In this document: piece after piece, positions 1 through 5,421 of the stretch
Layout of the letters: each line of letters begins with the position of its first letter
How positions within the stretch are numbered: position 1 is the first letter of the stretch
Notes under the pieces: generated by a model
Database searches by the model: none
What the model saw: only the letters and a program-made list of their open reading frames with translations
What the model was told of the DNA's origin: nothing
Made by a program: the position numbers and the translations under genes
Assembly: GCA_964557375.1 (NCBI GenBank)
Contig: CAZKZZ010000165.1
Coordinates: 1-8,427, forward strand
Reading direction: 5' to 3'
From: CAZKZZ01 sp964557375
GTDB lineage: Bacteria; Spirochaetota; Spirochaetia; SPDA01; CAZJBZ01
DNA length: 8,427 nucleotides

Positions 1-1
1 G

Positions 2-61
2 ATTAATACCTGGCAAAGACAAAGAACTGTAAAAGCCACTAATGCAGTTAATGGTAACTAG
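2..61 (+). CDS. Possible 3' end of an upstream gene (partial)
   Basis: The frame is open from the window edge to a TAG at 59-61 and would encode a C-terminal tail ending in KATNAVNGN. The stop lies two bases before the GTG of the kinase, a spacing typical of translationally coupled operon genes. The kinase has no evident Shine-Dalgarno sequence, which would fit coupling. A second frame also enters from the edge and stops at 30-32, so which frame is real cannot be decided here. The fragment is too short to assign a family. Confidence 0.22.
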   Translation: MNTWQRQRTVKATNAVNGN

Positions 62-63
62 TT

Positions 64-1608
64 GTGGAGATTCTGTTAGGAGTCGATATCGGGACGCAAG
101 GAGCAAAGGCGGTCCTGTTAAACGAAAAATTGGATGTTATCGGACGAGTGTATCAGGAGCATGATCTGCTAACTCCGAATAAGCCCGGGCAAATGGAGCA
201 GAATGCAGATGCAGTTTGGTGGGCGGGATTTAAAAAAGTTGTAAAAAAAATACTGGAAAAAACAAAAGTCCCACCTGCCGACATTTCTATTGTAGCCTGC
301 AGCGCTCATGGACCTGATATGCTTCCCGTATCTAAAGAAAATATTCCTATCAGACCTGCTCTTCTCTATGGTGATACAAGGGGCGAGAAAGAAGTAACAT
401 ATATAATTGATACCCTCGGAAGAACATTTCTAAATGAAAATTCAAAAAACACTCTTTCTACTCAGCACACCGGACCAAAAATCCTATGGTACAAAAATAA
501 TGAATCAGAAAACTATAAGAAAACAACAAAGGTATTTACGGCATCAAATTATATAACGTATAAACTTACAGATAATTTTGTAATAGACTACGGCCAAGCA
601 TCACTCTATAATCCTTTTTTTAATTATGGTAAGAGATGTTGGGACCATGACGTTATACGTGAATTAGGTGTTTCAGATAGTATTCTGCCTGAAATAAAAA
701 AGCCAACCGAAATAATAGGTACGATAACAAAAAAAGCTGCAGCAGAAACAGGGCTGAAAGATGGAACAAGGGTTTCCGCTCCTACGATCGATGGATTAGC
801 AGAGCCAACTAGTATCGGGGGATTTAGAAGCGGTGCCGCTACACTTCTCTACGGGACTGCTTCATCAATTACAATAACCACAAAAAAATCATCCTTTATA
901 GAAGGGATGATGCTAGTACCTTCCCCTGTATTACCGGACCATGAAATGGTTGTAGGGGCAACAGCAACTGCCGGAGCACTGAATAGGTGGTTTAGAGATA
1001 ATTTCGGCTATCAAGAAAAAAAAGAGGAAAACCGGACCAACCTTAACGCATACGAACTTCTCAGTAAACAGGCAAAAGAAATCCCCCCGGGATCTGAAGG
1101 ATTAATAACACTACCGTACTTTAGCGGTGAACGAACACCGATAAATGATAATCTAGCACGCGGTATGATCCTTGGATTAACAACCTACCATACGCGAGCA
1201 CATATTTACCGTGCTCTTTTGGAAGCTTCTGCCTATGCATTCAAAGATAATTTTGAAACCATACGGAGCAATCACATCAATATTGCCCAAATTATCTCTT
1301 CCGGGGGCGGAACAAATGATTTAGTGTGGGTACAGATTGTAAGTGATGTATTAGGAGAGGACCAGATTCTTCTTTCGGGCATAACAGGCGCTGAAATCGG
1401 GGCAGCTTATATGGCAGGGTTGGCTTCCGGTATTATCGAAAATCTAAACACCATTGAAGATAAAATTAAGGAAGGCTTCCGCACAGTCAACCAAAATAAG
1501 GCCCATCATGCAATCTATGAAAAATATTTTACTGTTTATAGAAGCCTATACCGCAAAATAAAAGAGGAAATGCATACCTTAGCCTATCTGGGCTCATCCC
1601 CATACTAA
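64..1608 (+). CDS. FGGY-family carbohydrate kinase, xylulokinase-like
   Basis: This is a cytoplasmic kinase that would transfer phosphate from ATP to a ketose or related sugar. The 514 residues match the usual FGGY length of about 500. The N-terminal domain opens with the phosphate-binding motif GVDIGTQG (residues 6-13). The hinge region contains TIDG, whose D243 is the likely catalytic base, followed by YGTAS (263-267). The second domain has PYFSGERTP (351-359) and the nucleotide-binding SSGGGTNDL (412-420). The N-terminal half has HGPDMLPV and LYGDTR where classical XylB has SGQMHG and W-x-D-x-R, so it may belong to an FGGY subgroup with another substrate. The GTG start is chosen because an in-frame stop (TAA, 55-57) lies just upstream and the glycine-rich motif follows immediately. 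No Shine-Dalgarno sequence is visible. The family is certain; the substrate is inferred, helped by the neighbouring polyol dehydrogenase. Confidence 0.9.
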   Translation: MEILLGVDIGTQGAKAVLLNEKLDVIGRVYQEHDLLTPNKPGQMEQNADAVWWAGFKKVVKKILEKTKVPPADISIVACSAHGPDMLPVSKENIPIRPALLYGDTRGEKEVTYIIDTLGRTFLNENSKNTLSTQHTGPKILWYKNNESENYKKTTKVFTASNYITYKLTDNFVIDYGQASLYNPFFNYGKRCWDHDVIRELGVSDSILPEIKKPTEIIGTITKKAAAETGLKDGTRVSAPTIDGLAEPTSIGGFRSGAATLLYGTASSITITTKKSSFIEGMMLVPSPVLPDHEMVVGATATAGALNRWFRDNFGYQEKKEENRTNLNAYELLSKQAKEIPPGSEGLITLPYFSGERTPINDNLARGMILGLTTYHTRAHIYRALLEASAYAFKDNFETIRSNHINIAQIISSGGGTNDLVWVQIVSDVLGEDQILLSGITGAEIGAAYMAGLASGIIENLNTIEDKIKEGFRTVNQNKAHHAIYEKYFTVYRSLYRKIKEEMHTLAYLGSSPY

Positions 1609-1630
1609 CCATATTAATCTGACGCTATCT

Positions 1631-2677
1631 CTAAAGCTCCACAACTACCTTCATACATTCGTTTCTCTTATCCCTTACCAGTTCAAACGCTTCCTGTGTT
1701 TTTTCGAGGGGGAACTTATGACTGATAAGTTTTGGAAGGTTTTCATTTGCTGCTAAGATATCGACGACAGTCGGGTAGGTATTTGCATAGCGGAAGCTGC
1801 CGGTCACTGTTATTTCCCGCTGGACAACTTCCAAAACAGGAAAAGACGGTTCTTCCTCAGGCGGATTCCCAACGAGTACGACCATCCCGCCGTTTTTCGC
1901 TATATGTACTGCTTGTACTGTTGTCGGTACTGCACCTGCAGTTTCCACGACAATATCAAATCCCTTACCATCGGTAAAATTCTTGCTTTCATCGAGAATA
2001 TCAGTTTTAGCACTGTTAATTACTCTTTTACATCCGAGCTCAGTTGCTGCCTTTACTCTGTTATCGAGGATATCACTGGCAAACAGTTCCGTTACTCCGA
2101 AACTCTTTAACGCCTGGATTGCAATCTGGCCGATCGGTCCGAGCCCGAGTACCGCCACCGACTTCCCCGGGGATGCGATTGCCCGCTGGGCCGCATATAC
2201 TCCGACACTCAGAGGTTCCGCTAAAGAGGCCGTAGGAAAGGAAACAGAGGGATCAACTTTATAACAAAACTCAGCCTTATGCGTTATGTACTCAGCCAAT
2301 ACACCTGGTACAGGAGGAGCTGCCCAAAAGACGACATGGGGGCATAAGTTATACGCTCCGCGCCTGCAATGTTCGCATTTACCGCAGGGGACACCCGGTT
2401 CCATGGTAATTTTATCCCCAACAGTAAAACCTTCTACATCACTACCTACAGCAGCAACTTCTCCGGAGGCTTCATGCCCTAGGATATACGGTGGATGAAC
2501 GATAAATGGGCCTAATCCGCCATGCGCGAAAAGGTGAACATCAGAGCCGCAAATCCCGACAGCTTTTACACGGATCAACAACTCATTATTACCCGGTGTA
2601 GGTACATCCGTTTCTTCGACAGTTATCTTCCCCACTCCCTGCATGTACGCCGCTTTCATTTTTTTCGGAATATCCAT
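1631..2677 (-). CDS. Zinc-dependent polyol (sorbitol/xylitol-type) dehydrogenase
   Basis: This is a medium-chain dehydrogenase/reductase of 348 residues that would oxidise a secondary alcohol of a polyol to a ketose using NAD in the cytoplasm. Visible catalytic-zinc ligands are C43, H68, E69 (in GHEASG) and E154 (in AEPLS). Structural-zinc cysteines are C98, C101, C104 and C112. The Rossmann motif GLGPIG spans 178-183, and D201 at the end of the second strand favours NAD over NADP. The C-terminal stretch GSFRYANTYP (293-302) is characteristic of the sorbitol dehydrogenase branch. The ATG at 2677 is preceded by a purine-rich ribosome site (GGAGAAGG) at the right distance; an internal Met8 is a weaker alternative. 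It converges on the kinase gene with a 22-base gap and no clear terminator hairpin between them. Sorbitol, xylitol or a threonine-dehydrogenase-like substrate cannot be separated from sequence alone. Confidence 0.92.
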   Translation of the reverse strand: MDIPKKMKAAYMQGVGKITVEETDVPTPGNNELLIRVKAVGICGSDVHLFAHGGLGPFIVHPPYILGHEASGEVAAVGSDVEGFTVGDKITMEPGVPCGKCEHCRRGAYNLCPHVVFWAAPPVPGVLAEYITHKAEFCYKVDPSVSFPTASLAEPLSVGVYAAQRAIASPGKSVAVLGLGPIGQIAIQALKSFGVTELFASDILDNRVKAATELGCKRVINSAKTDILDESKNFTDGKGFDIVVETAGAVPTTVQAVHIAKNGGMVVLVGNPPEEEPSFPVLEVVQREITVTGSFRYANTYPTVVDILAANENLPKLISHKFPLEKTQEAFELVRDKRNECMKVVVEL

Positions 2678-2735
2678 TACCCTTCTCCTTCTCCTTTTCC
2701 AGTGTTTTATCAGTGTATTATCGGAAAAAATCCTG

Positions 2736-2773
2736 ATTAATGCGTAAAATATCGCAAATTAATGCTCAAATAA
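2736..2773 (-). promoter_or_regulatory. Putative operator of the polyol dehydrogenase
   Basis: Two direct copies of ATTAATGC (read on the + strand at 2736-2743 and 2758-2765) are spaced 22 bp apart, two helical turns, and each is followed two bases later by AAA. Between them lies an inverted repeat TGCG-N8-CGCA (2741-2756). The array begins at the -10 box and covers the inferred start of the dehydrogenase transcript, where a repressor would block initiation. No regulator gene is present in the window, so the binding protein is unknown. Confidence 0.4.
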
Positions 2774-2801
2774 TTATAATGGCATTCTCATATCAAGTCA
2801 A
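2773..2801 (-). promoter_or_regulatory. Sigma-70-type promoter of the polyol dehydrogenase
   Basis: On the minus strand the sequence reads TTGACT (-35, 2796-2801), a 17-base spacer, and TATAAT (-10, 2773-2778), one mismatch from consensus over both boxes. Transcription would start near 2766, leaving a leader of about 88 bases before the ATG at 2677. The leader ends in the repeated purine tract AAGGAGAAGGAGAAGG, which serves as ribosome site. Confidence 0.72.
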
Positions 2802-2808
2802 TTCCAAA

Positions 2809-2830
2809 AACAATCAAGAAACAATCAAGA
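2809..2830. repeat. Perfect 11-bp tandem repeat between divergent promoters
   Basis: AACAATCAAGA occurs twice head to tail with no spacer (2809-2819 and 2820-2830). The period equals about one helical turn. It sits between the -35 of the dehydrogenase promoter (minus strand) and the -35 of the toxin-antitoxin promoter (plus strand), so a bound protein could affect either. Ribbon-helix-helix antitoxins often bind short direct repeats near their own promoter, which makes it a candidate autoregulatory site; this is inference. Confidence 0.45.
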
Positions 2831-2854
2831 TTCGTGAGGTAACTCCTGTGCTCA

Positions 2855-2883
2855 TTGAAAAAGCATATTATTTTCTGTATAAT
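2855..2883 (+). promoter_or_regulatory. Promoter of the toxin-antitoxin operon, leaderless start
   Basis: TTGAAA (2855-2860), a 17-base spacer and a perfect TATAAT (2878-2883) precede the antitoxin ATG at 2891. The -10 box ends seven bases before the ATG, so transcription should begin at or next to the start codon. No Shine-Dalgarno sequence lies between. The TTG of the -35 box is in frame with the gene, but the promoter position argues against translation from there. Confidence 0.7.
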
Positions 2884-2890
2884 TAATAAC

Positions 2891-3136
2891 ATGAAAAATG
2901 CACAAATTGCTTTTGATGAAAATTTTTTGGATAAAATAGACCGCATTGCCTCCAATATGAATAAAACTCGATCTGCCGTTGTACGTGAAGCTGTCCGCTG
3001 TTGGCTCCGAAAGAAAGAAATTGAAGATTTTGAAAAGCAATGGATTAACAGGCTTAAAACGACGGGTGAAGAGTCTCAAGGCCAGAGTTCGAGTGATCAA
3101 CAGTGGTTCGAAACTGAAGGGTGGGAAGAGCAGTGA
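2891..3136 (+). CDS. Ribbon-helix-helix (CopG/MetJ-type) antitoxin
   Basis: This 81-residue protein should neutralise the toxin encoded next to it and bind its own promoter as a dimer. The N-terminal part fits the ribbon-helix-helix fold: a DNA-contacting strand (QIAFD, residues 5-9), a first helix (about 10-23), then the typical turn and second helix NKTRSAVVREAVRCWLRKK (24-42). The C-terminal tail (about 45-81) is polar and acidic with several Trp residues (WINRL, QQWF, GWEEQ), as expected for a flexible toxin-binding segment. The ATG at 2891 is preferred to the upstream in-frame TTG at 2855 because that TTG is the -35 box of the promoter and the twelve extra residues do not fit the fold. 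The 3' end overlaps the toxin start by four bases (GTGA), which implies coupled translation. Confidence 0.85.
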   Translation: MKNAQIAFDENFLDKIDRIASNMNKTRSAVVREAVRCWLRKKEIEDFEKQWINRLKTTGEESQGQSSSDQQWFETEGWEEQ

Positions 3137-3456
3137 ACCGCGGGGACATTTGGATTATAGATCTGGGGGGGCGAATAGGAAAAAGACCGGTTGTAATCAT
3201 TACACGCCAGAATGTCCTGGAGTATATAAACAAAGTAACAGTAGCGGAGGTTACATCGAAAGGGAAAGGGTATCCTACCGAAATATACATTAACCAGAAA
3301 GGAAATCTGTCAAAACCCTCTTTTGTACAAGCAGACAACCTCCATACAATTCCCAAAGAAAAACTTACAAAATATCTCGGTACACTCGACAATGATACCA
3401 TGCTGGAAGTCTCAAAAAAAATCGTGCTATCATTGGGATTAGAAGACAGTTTTTAA
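3133..3456 (+). CDS. PemK/MazF-type endoribonuclease toxin
   Basis: This 107-residue toxin would cleave mRNA at specific short sequences when the antitoxin is lost. Family features in order are NRGDIWIIDL (2-11) at the N-terminus, KRPVVIIT (17-24), VTVAEVTS (35-42), and NLSKPSFVQADNLHTIPK (58-75) followed by the C-terminal helix. By comparison with Bacillus subtilis MazF, R18 and T41 occupy the positions of catalytic R25 and T48, so the enzyme looks intact. The start is the GTG at 3133 overlapping the antitoxin TGA; GGGAAG just upstream can serve as ribosome site. A GTG four codons earlier (3121) is in frame but lies within that ribosome site. The pair forms a standard type II toxin-antitoxin module. 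Confidence 0.9.
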   Translation: MNRGDIWIIDLGGRIGKRPVVIITRQNVLEYINKVTVAEVTSKGKGYPTEIYINQKGNLSKPSFVQADNLHTIPKEKLTKYLGTLDNDTMLEVSKKIVLSLGLEDSF

Positions 3457-3463
3457 GAAGGAG
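3455..3463 (+). promoter_or_regulatory. Ribosome binding site deciding the hydrolase start
   Basis: AAGAAGGAG overlaps the last two bases of the toxin stop codon and lies 11 bases before ATG 3475. A GTG beginning at the last G of this motif (3463) is in frame, but it cannot use the site, so the ATG is the start. Confidence 0.7.
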
Positions 3464-3474
3464 TGCAATCAACT

Positions 3475-4101
3475 ATGAAACGGATTCTCTGTTTTGGCGA
3501 TTCGAACACCTGGGGATACAATCCTGAAACCCTGAGTCGATATCCGGCGGAAGAGCGTTGGCCGGTGGTAATGCAGAAAGAGCTCGGTCTCGACTACGAG
3601 GTGATCGCGGAGGGGCTCAACGGGCGGACTACGGTGTGGGAAGACCCGATCGAAGAGTACAAGTGCGGTAAGACCCATCTTGTGCCGGTAATCAAATCGC
3701 ATCAGCCCCTGGACCTCCTCGTCATCATGCTCGGTTCGAACGATTTGAAAAAACGGTTCTCCCTCTCAGCTGAAGATATCGCCCGCGGTGCAGGTACACT
3801 GGTAAAACTGGCCCGTACGGTTGGAGATGATGTGTGCGGCCCCGCCCCGGAAGTGCTTCTCATAGCGCCCCCGCCTGTTGCAAAACTTACCGATTTCGCG
3901 GCCATGTTCGAGGGGGCGGAGGCAAAATCACGCCTGTTCGGCGAAGAGTATCGGAAAATCGCGGAAGAAACGGGCTGTCACTTCCTCAATGCGGGCAAAC
4001 ATATCCGCTCCAGTGATGTGGACGGAATCCACCTGGACAAAGAGAACCAGGGAAAACTCGGCAAGGCGGCCGCAGAGAAGGTCCGAGAAATACTGGCCTA
4101 A
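3475..4101 (+). CDS. SGNH/GDSL-family hydrolase (arylesterase-like)
   Basis: This is a 208-residue single-domain esterase or acyl hydrolase. All four SGNH blocks are visible: the nucleophile S10 in CFGDSNTWG (6-14), the oxyanion glycine in EGLNGRTT (46-53), GSND with N89 (87-90), and the Asp-His pair D183/H186 in VDGIHL (182-187). The GDSNTWG opening and the RTTVWEDP segment (51-58) resemble the arylesterase/acyltransferase branch typified by Mycobacterium smegmatis MsAcT. There is no signal peptide, so it should act in the cytoplasm; the natural ester is unknown. It begins 18 bases after the toxin stop and may be read through from the toxin-antitoxin promoter. Its codons are visibly GC-richer than those of the toxin-antitoxin genes before it and the ATPase after it, so this cluster was probably assembled from pieces of different origin. 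Confidence 0.9.
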   Translation: MKRILCFGDSNTWGYNPETLSRYPAEERWPVVMQKELGLDYEVIAEGLNGRTTVWEDPIEEYKCGKTHLVPVIKSHQPLDLLVIMLGSNDLKKRFSLSAEDIARGAGTLVKLARTVGDDVCGPAPEVLLIAPPPVAKLTDFAAMFEGAEAKSRLFGEEYRKIAEETGCHFLNAGKHIRSSDVDGIHLDKENQGKLGKAAAEKVREILA

Positions 4102-4107
4102 ATGGTC

Positions 4108-4156
4108 AATCATTTGACAAAATGTATAGCATTTCGTTTAATCATTTGACAAAATG
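4108..4156. repeat. Two 17-bp direct repeats with internal palindromes
   Basis: AATCATTTGACAAAATG occurs identically at 4108-4124 and 4140-4156, 32 bp apart (about three helical turns). Each copy holds the inverted repeat CATTT-GACA-AAATG and a consensus -35 box TTGACA. Further CATTT or AAATG half-sites lie at 4100-4104 and 4130-4134, so six half-sites recur at roughly 10-bp steps. A second small palindrome, GTCAA-TCAT-TTGAC, spans 4105-4118. The layout suggests a repressor array controlling the ATPase gene. Confidence 0.7.
4115..4142 (+). promoter_or_regulatory. Upstream promoter candidate for the ATPase gene
   Basis: The first repeat supplies TTGACA (4115-4120); after 16 bases follows TTTAAT (4137-4142), one mismatch from the -10 consensus. 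Transcription would start near 4149, inside the second repeat, giving a leader of about 30 bases that contains no Shine-Dalgarno sequence. Confidence 0.42.
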
Positions 4157-4174
4157 CAAAATATAACACATACT
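4147..4174 (+). promoter_or_regulatory. Downstream, leaderless promoter candidate for the ATPase gene
   Basis: The second repeat supplies TTGACA (4147-4152); after 16 bases follows CATACT (4169-4174), four of six consensus bases. The -10 ends seven bases before ATG 4182, the same distance as at the antitoxin gene, so the message would start at or beside the ATG. The -10 is weak, so this call is less sure than the antitoxin promoter. Confidence 0.42.
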
Positions 4175-4181
4175 TTGATCT

Positions 4182-5402
4182 ATGGATGTCGATAGAATAC
4201 TTCAATTAGATAATCTTGCCGGAGAAGAAATCAGAAAATACAAAAAACGCAGGTTTATCTATTCAACTTTAGAAACTACCGAGGGAAGGCCCTTTGTAGC
4301 GATAATCGGCCCGCGAGGTGTAGGGAAAACCATTATTCTTCGGCAAATGCGCAATACATGTGAAAACGGATTGTATATCTCAGCTGATACACTTTCCTCG
4401 GAAACAACCCTTGCAGAAATCGTACACTACTTTTCGGCGAACATGGGTATTACTGATTTTTTTATAGATGAAATCCACTTTACAAAAAAATATGCAGCTG
4501 ATCTCAAAGAGCTATATGATTTTACATCAGCTAACATATGGTTTTCCAGCTCTGTTGCACTCTCACTCCATACTTCCGTCTGGGACCTTTCCCGACGGGT
4601 ACAGACAGTTTACCTTCTTCCTTTTTCTATTCGTGAATATCTATTCTTCAGATACAACAAATATACAGATCCACTTCCCGTTCAATCAGCCCTCTTTAAG
4701 CCTTTTAGTTCCGAATATCTGAGGGGGATTCAATATTTCGATGAATACATGAAAGGGGCATTATATCCATTCCTCCTCGAACCGGGAGCAACGTTCGAAC
4801 AGTTTCCGCAAATTATAAAAAAAATAATACATAATGATATTCCGAACTTCGAACCTCAGTTAACCATCGAAGATATATCATTAATTGAAAAAACCCTCAC
4901 GTTTATCGGTAAATCACCTATCGACGGAATAAATTACAGTTCGATCTCCCGAAATATCGGAATAACAAAATATAAAGCGGAAAAATATCTCTCCCTATTA
5001 GAGAAGAGCTTCCTCGTCAAGCAGGTTTTCCCGAAAGGGACAAATGTCCTTCGAGAGCCGAAAGTGTTTATTGAACTCCCCTATCGTTTGGCCTATAGGG
5101 AATATGAAGCGTGTATCGGCGAAATCCGAGAAGATTTCTTTGCGTTAGCAGCTTTGCAGCATGGAATTGACTTCAGCTATGTTAAAACGACCCGCGGTAA
5201 AAAAACCCCGGATTTCATTGTTGAAATAGAAGACAAGAACGTGGTTATAGAAATCGGAGGACCAGGGAAAGGGCGTACCCAATTCAAAGGCGTTTCTTAT
5301 GATCAGAAAATTGTCCTGTTCCATTCAACGTCAGGAAGACAAAAAGACTTCCGCCCAAATCCGGGCAGTTTTGTTCCTCTGCACTGTTTGGGTTTTGCAT
5401 AA
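4182..5402 (+). CDS. AAA ATPase, DUF4143-like (AAA_14 with C-terminal nuclease-like fold)
   Basis: This 406-residue ATP-binding protein belongs to a family common in mobile gene pools of bacteria and archaea, whose role is poorly known. The ATPase core shows Walker A GPRGVGKT (43-50), Walker B FFIDEIH (93-99, with D96 and E97) and a sensor-like segment IWFSSSVAL (119-127). PFSIREYLFFRY (147-158) is typical of the family. A winged-helix segment (about 245-295, including SSISRNIGITKYKAEKYLSLL) follows. The C-terminal part (about 315-380) looks like a PD-(D/E)xK fold, with PDFIVEI (343-349) and VVIEIGG (354-360), but the lysine normally two residues after the Glu is replaced by Gly. The gene is AT-rich, lacks a ribosome site and is preceded by an array of repeats. 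It converges on the exported-protein gene with 19 bases between. Family confidence is high; function is unknown. Confidence 0.82.
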   Translation: MDVDRILQLDNLAGEEIRKYKKRRFIYSTLETTEGRPFVAIIGPRGVGKTIILRQMRNTCENGLYISADTLSSETTLAEIVHYFSANMGITDFFIDEIHFTKKYAADLKELYDFTSANIWFSSSVALSLHTSVWDLSRRVQTVYLLPFSIREYLFFRYNKYTDPLPVQSALFKPFSSEYLRGIQYFDEYMKGALYPFLLEPGATFEQFPQIIKKIIHNDIPNFEPQLTIEDISLIEKTLTFIGKSPIDGINYSSISRNIGITKYKAEKYLSLLEKSFLVKQVFPKGTNVLREPKVFIELPYRLAYREYEACIGEIREDFFALAALQHGIDFSYVKTTRGKKTPDFIVEIEDKNVVIEIGGPGKGRTQFKGVSYDQKIVLFHSTSGRQKDFRPNPGSFVPLHCLGFA

Positions 5403-5421
5403 CCATCAAAGGACACGACTT

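Noticed and set aside
1609..1630. Terminator between the convergent kinase and dehydrogenase genes
   Set aside because: No stem of useful length with a T-run is visible on either strand; the same holds for 5403-5421.
2736..2763. A 28-bp palindrome bounded by ATTAAT on both sides
   Set aside because: ATTAAT is its own reverse complement, so the symmetry of the outer arms is trivial; the direct repeat ATTAATGC is the better description.
2855..2890. TTG start giving the antitoxin twelve extra residues
   Set aside because: The TTG is the -35 hexamer and the stretch contains the TATAAT box; the ATG at 2891 fits the fold and the inferred transcript start.
3121..3132. GTG start adding four residues to the toxin
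   Set aside because: It lies within the ribosome site for the GTG at 3133, which overlaps the antitoxin stop and yields the family-typical N-terminus MNRGDIW.
4100..4156. Repeats read as a CRISPR array or intrinsic terminator
   Set aside because: Only two copies of the 17-mer with a 15-bp gap exist, and the palindromes have five-base AT-rich arms without a T-run; promoter and operator function fits better.
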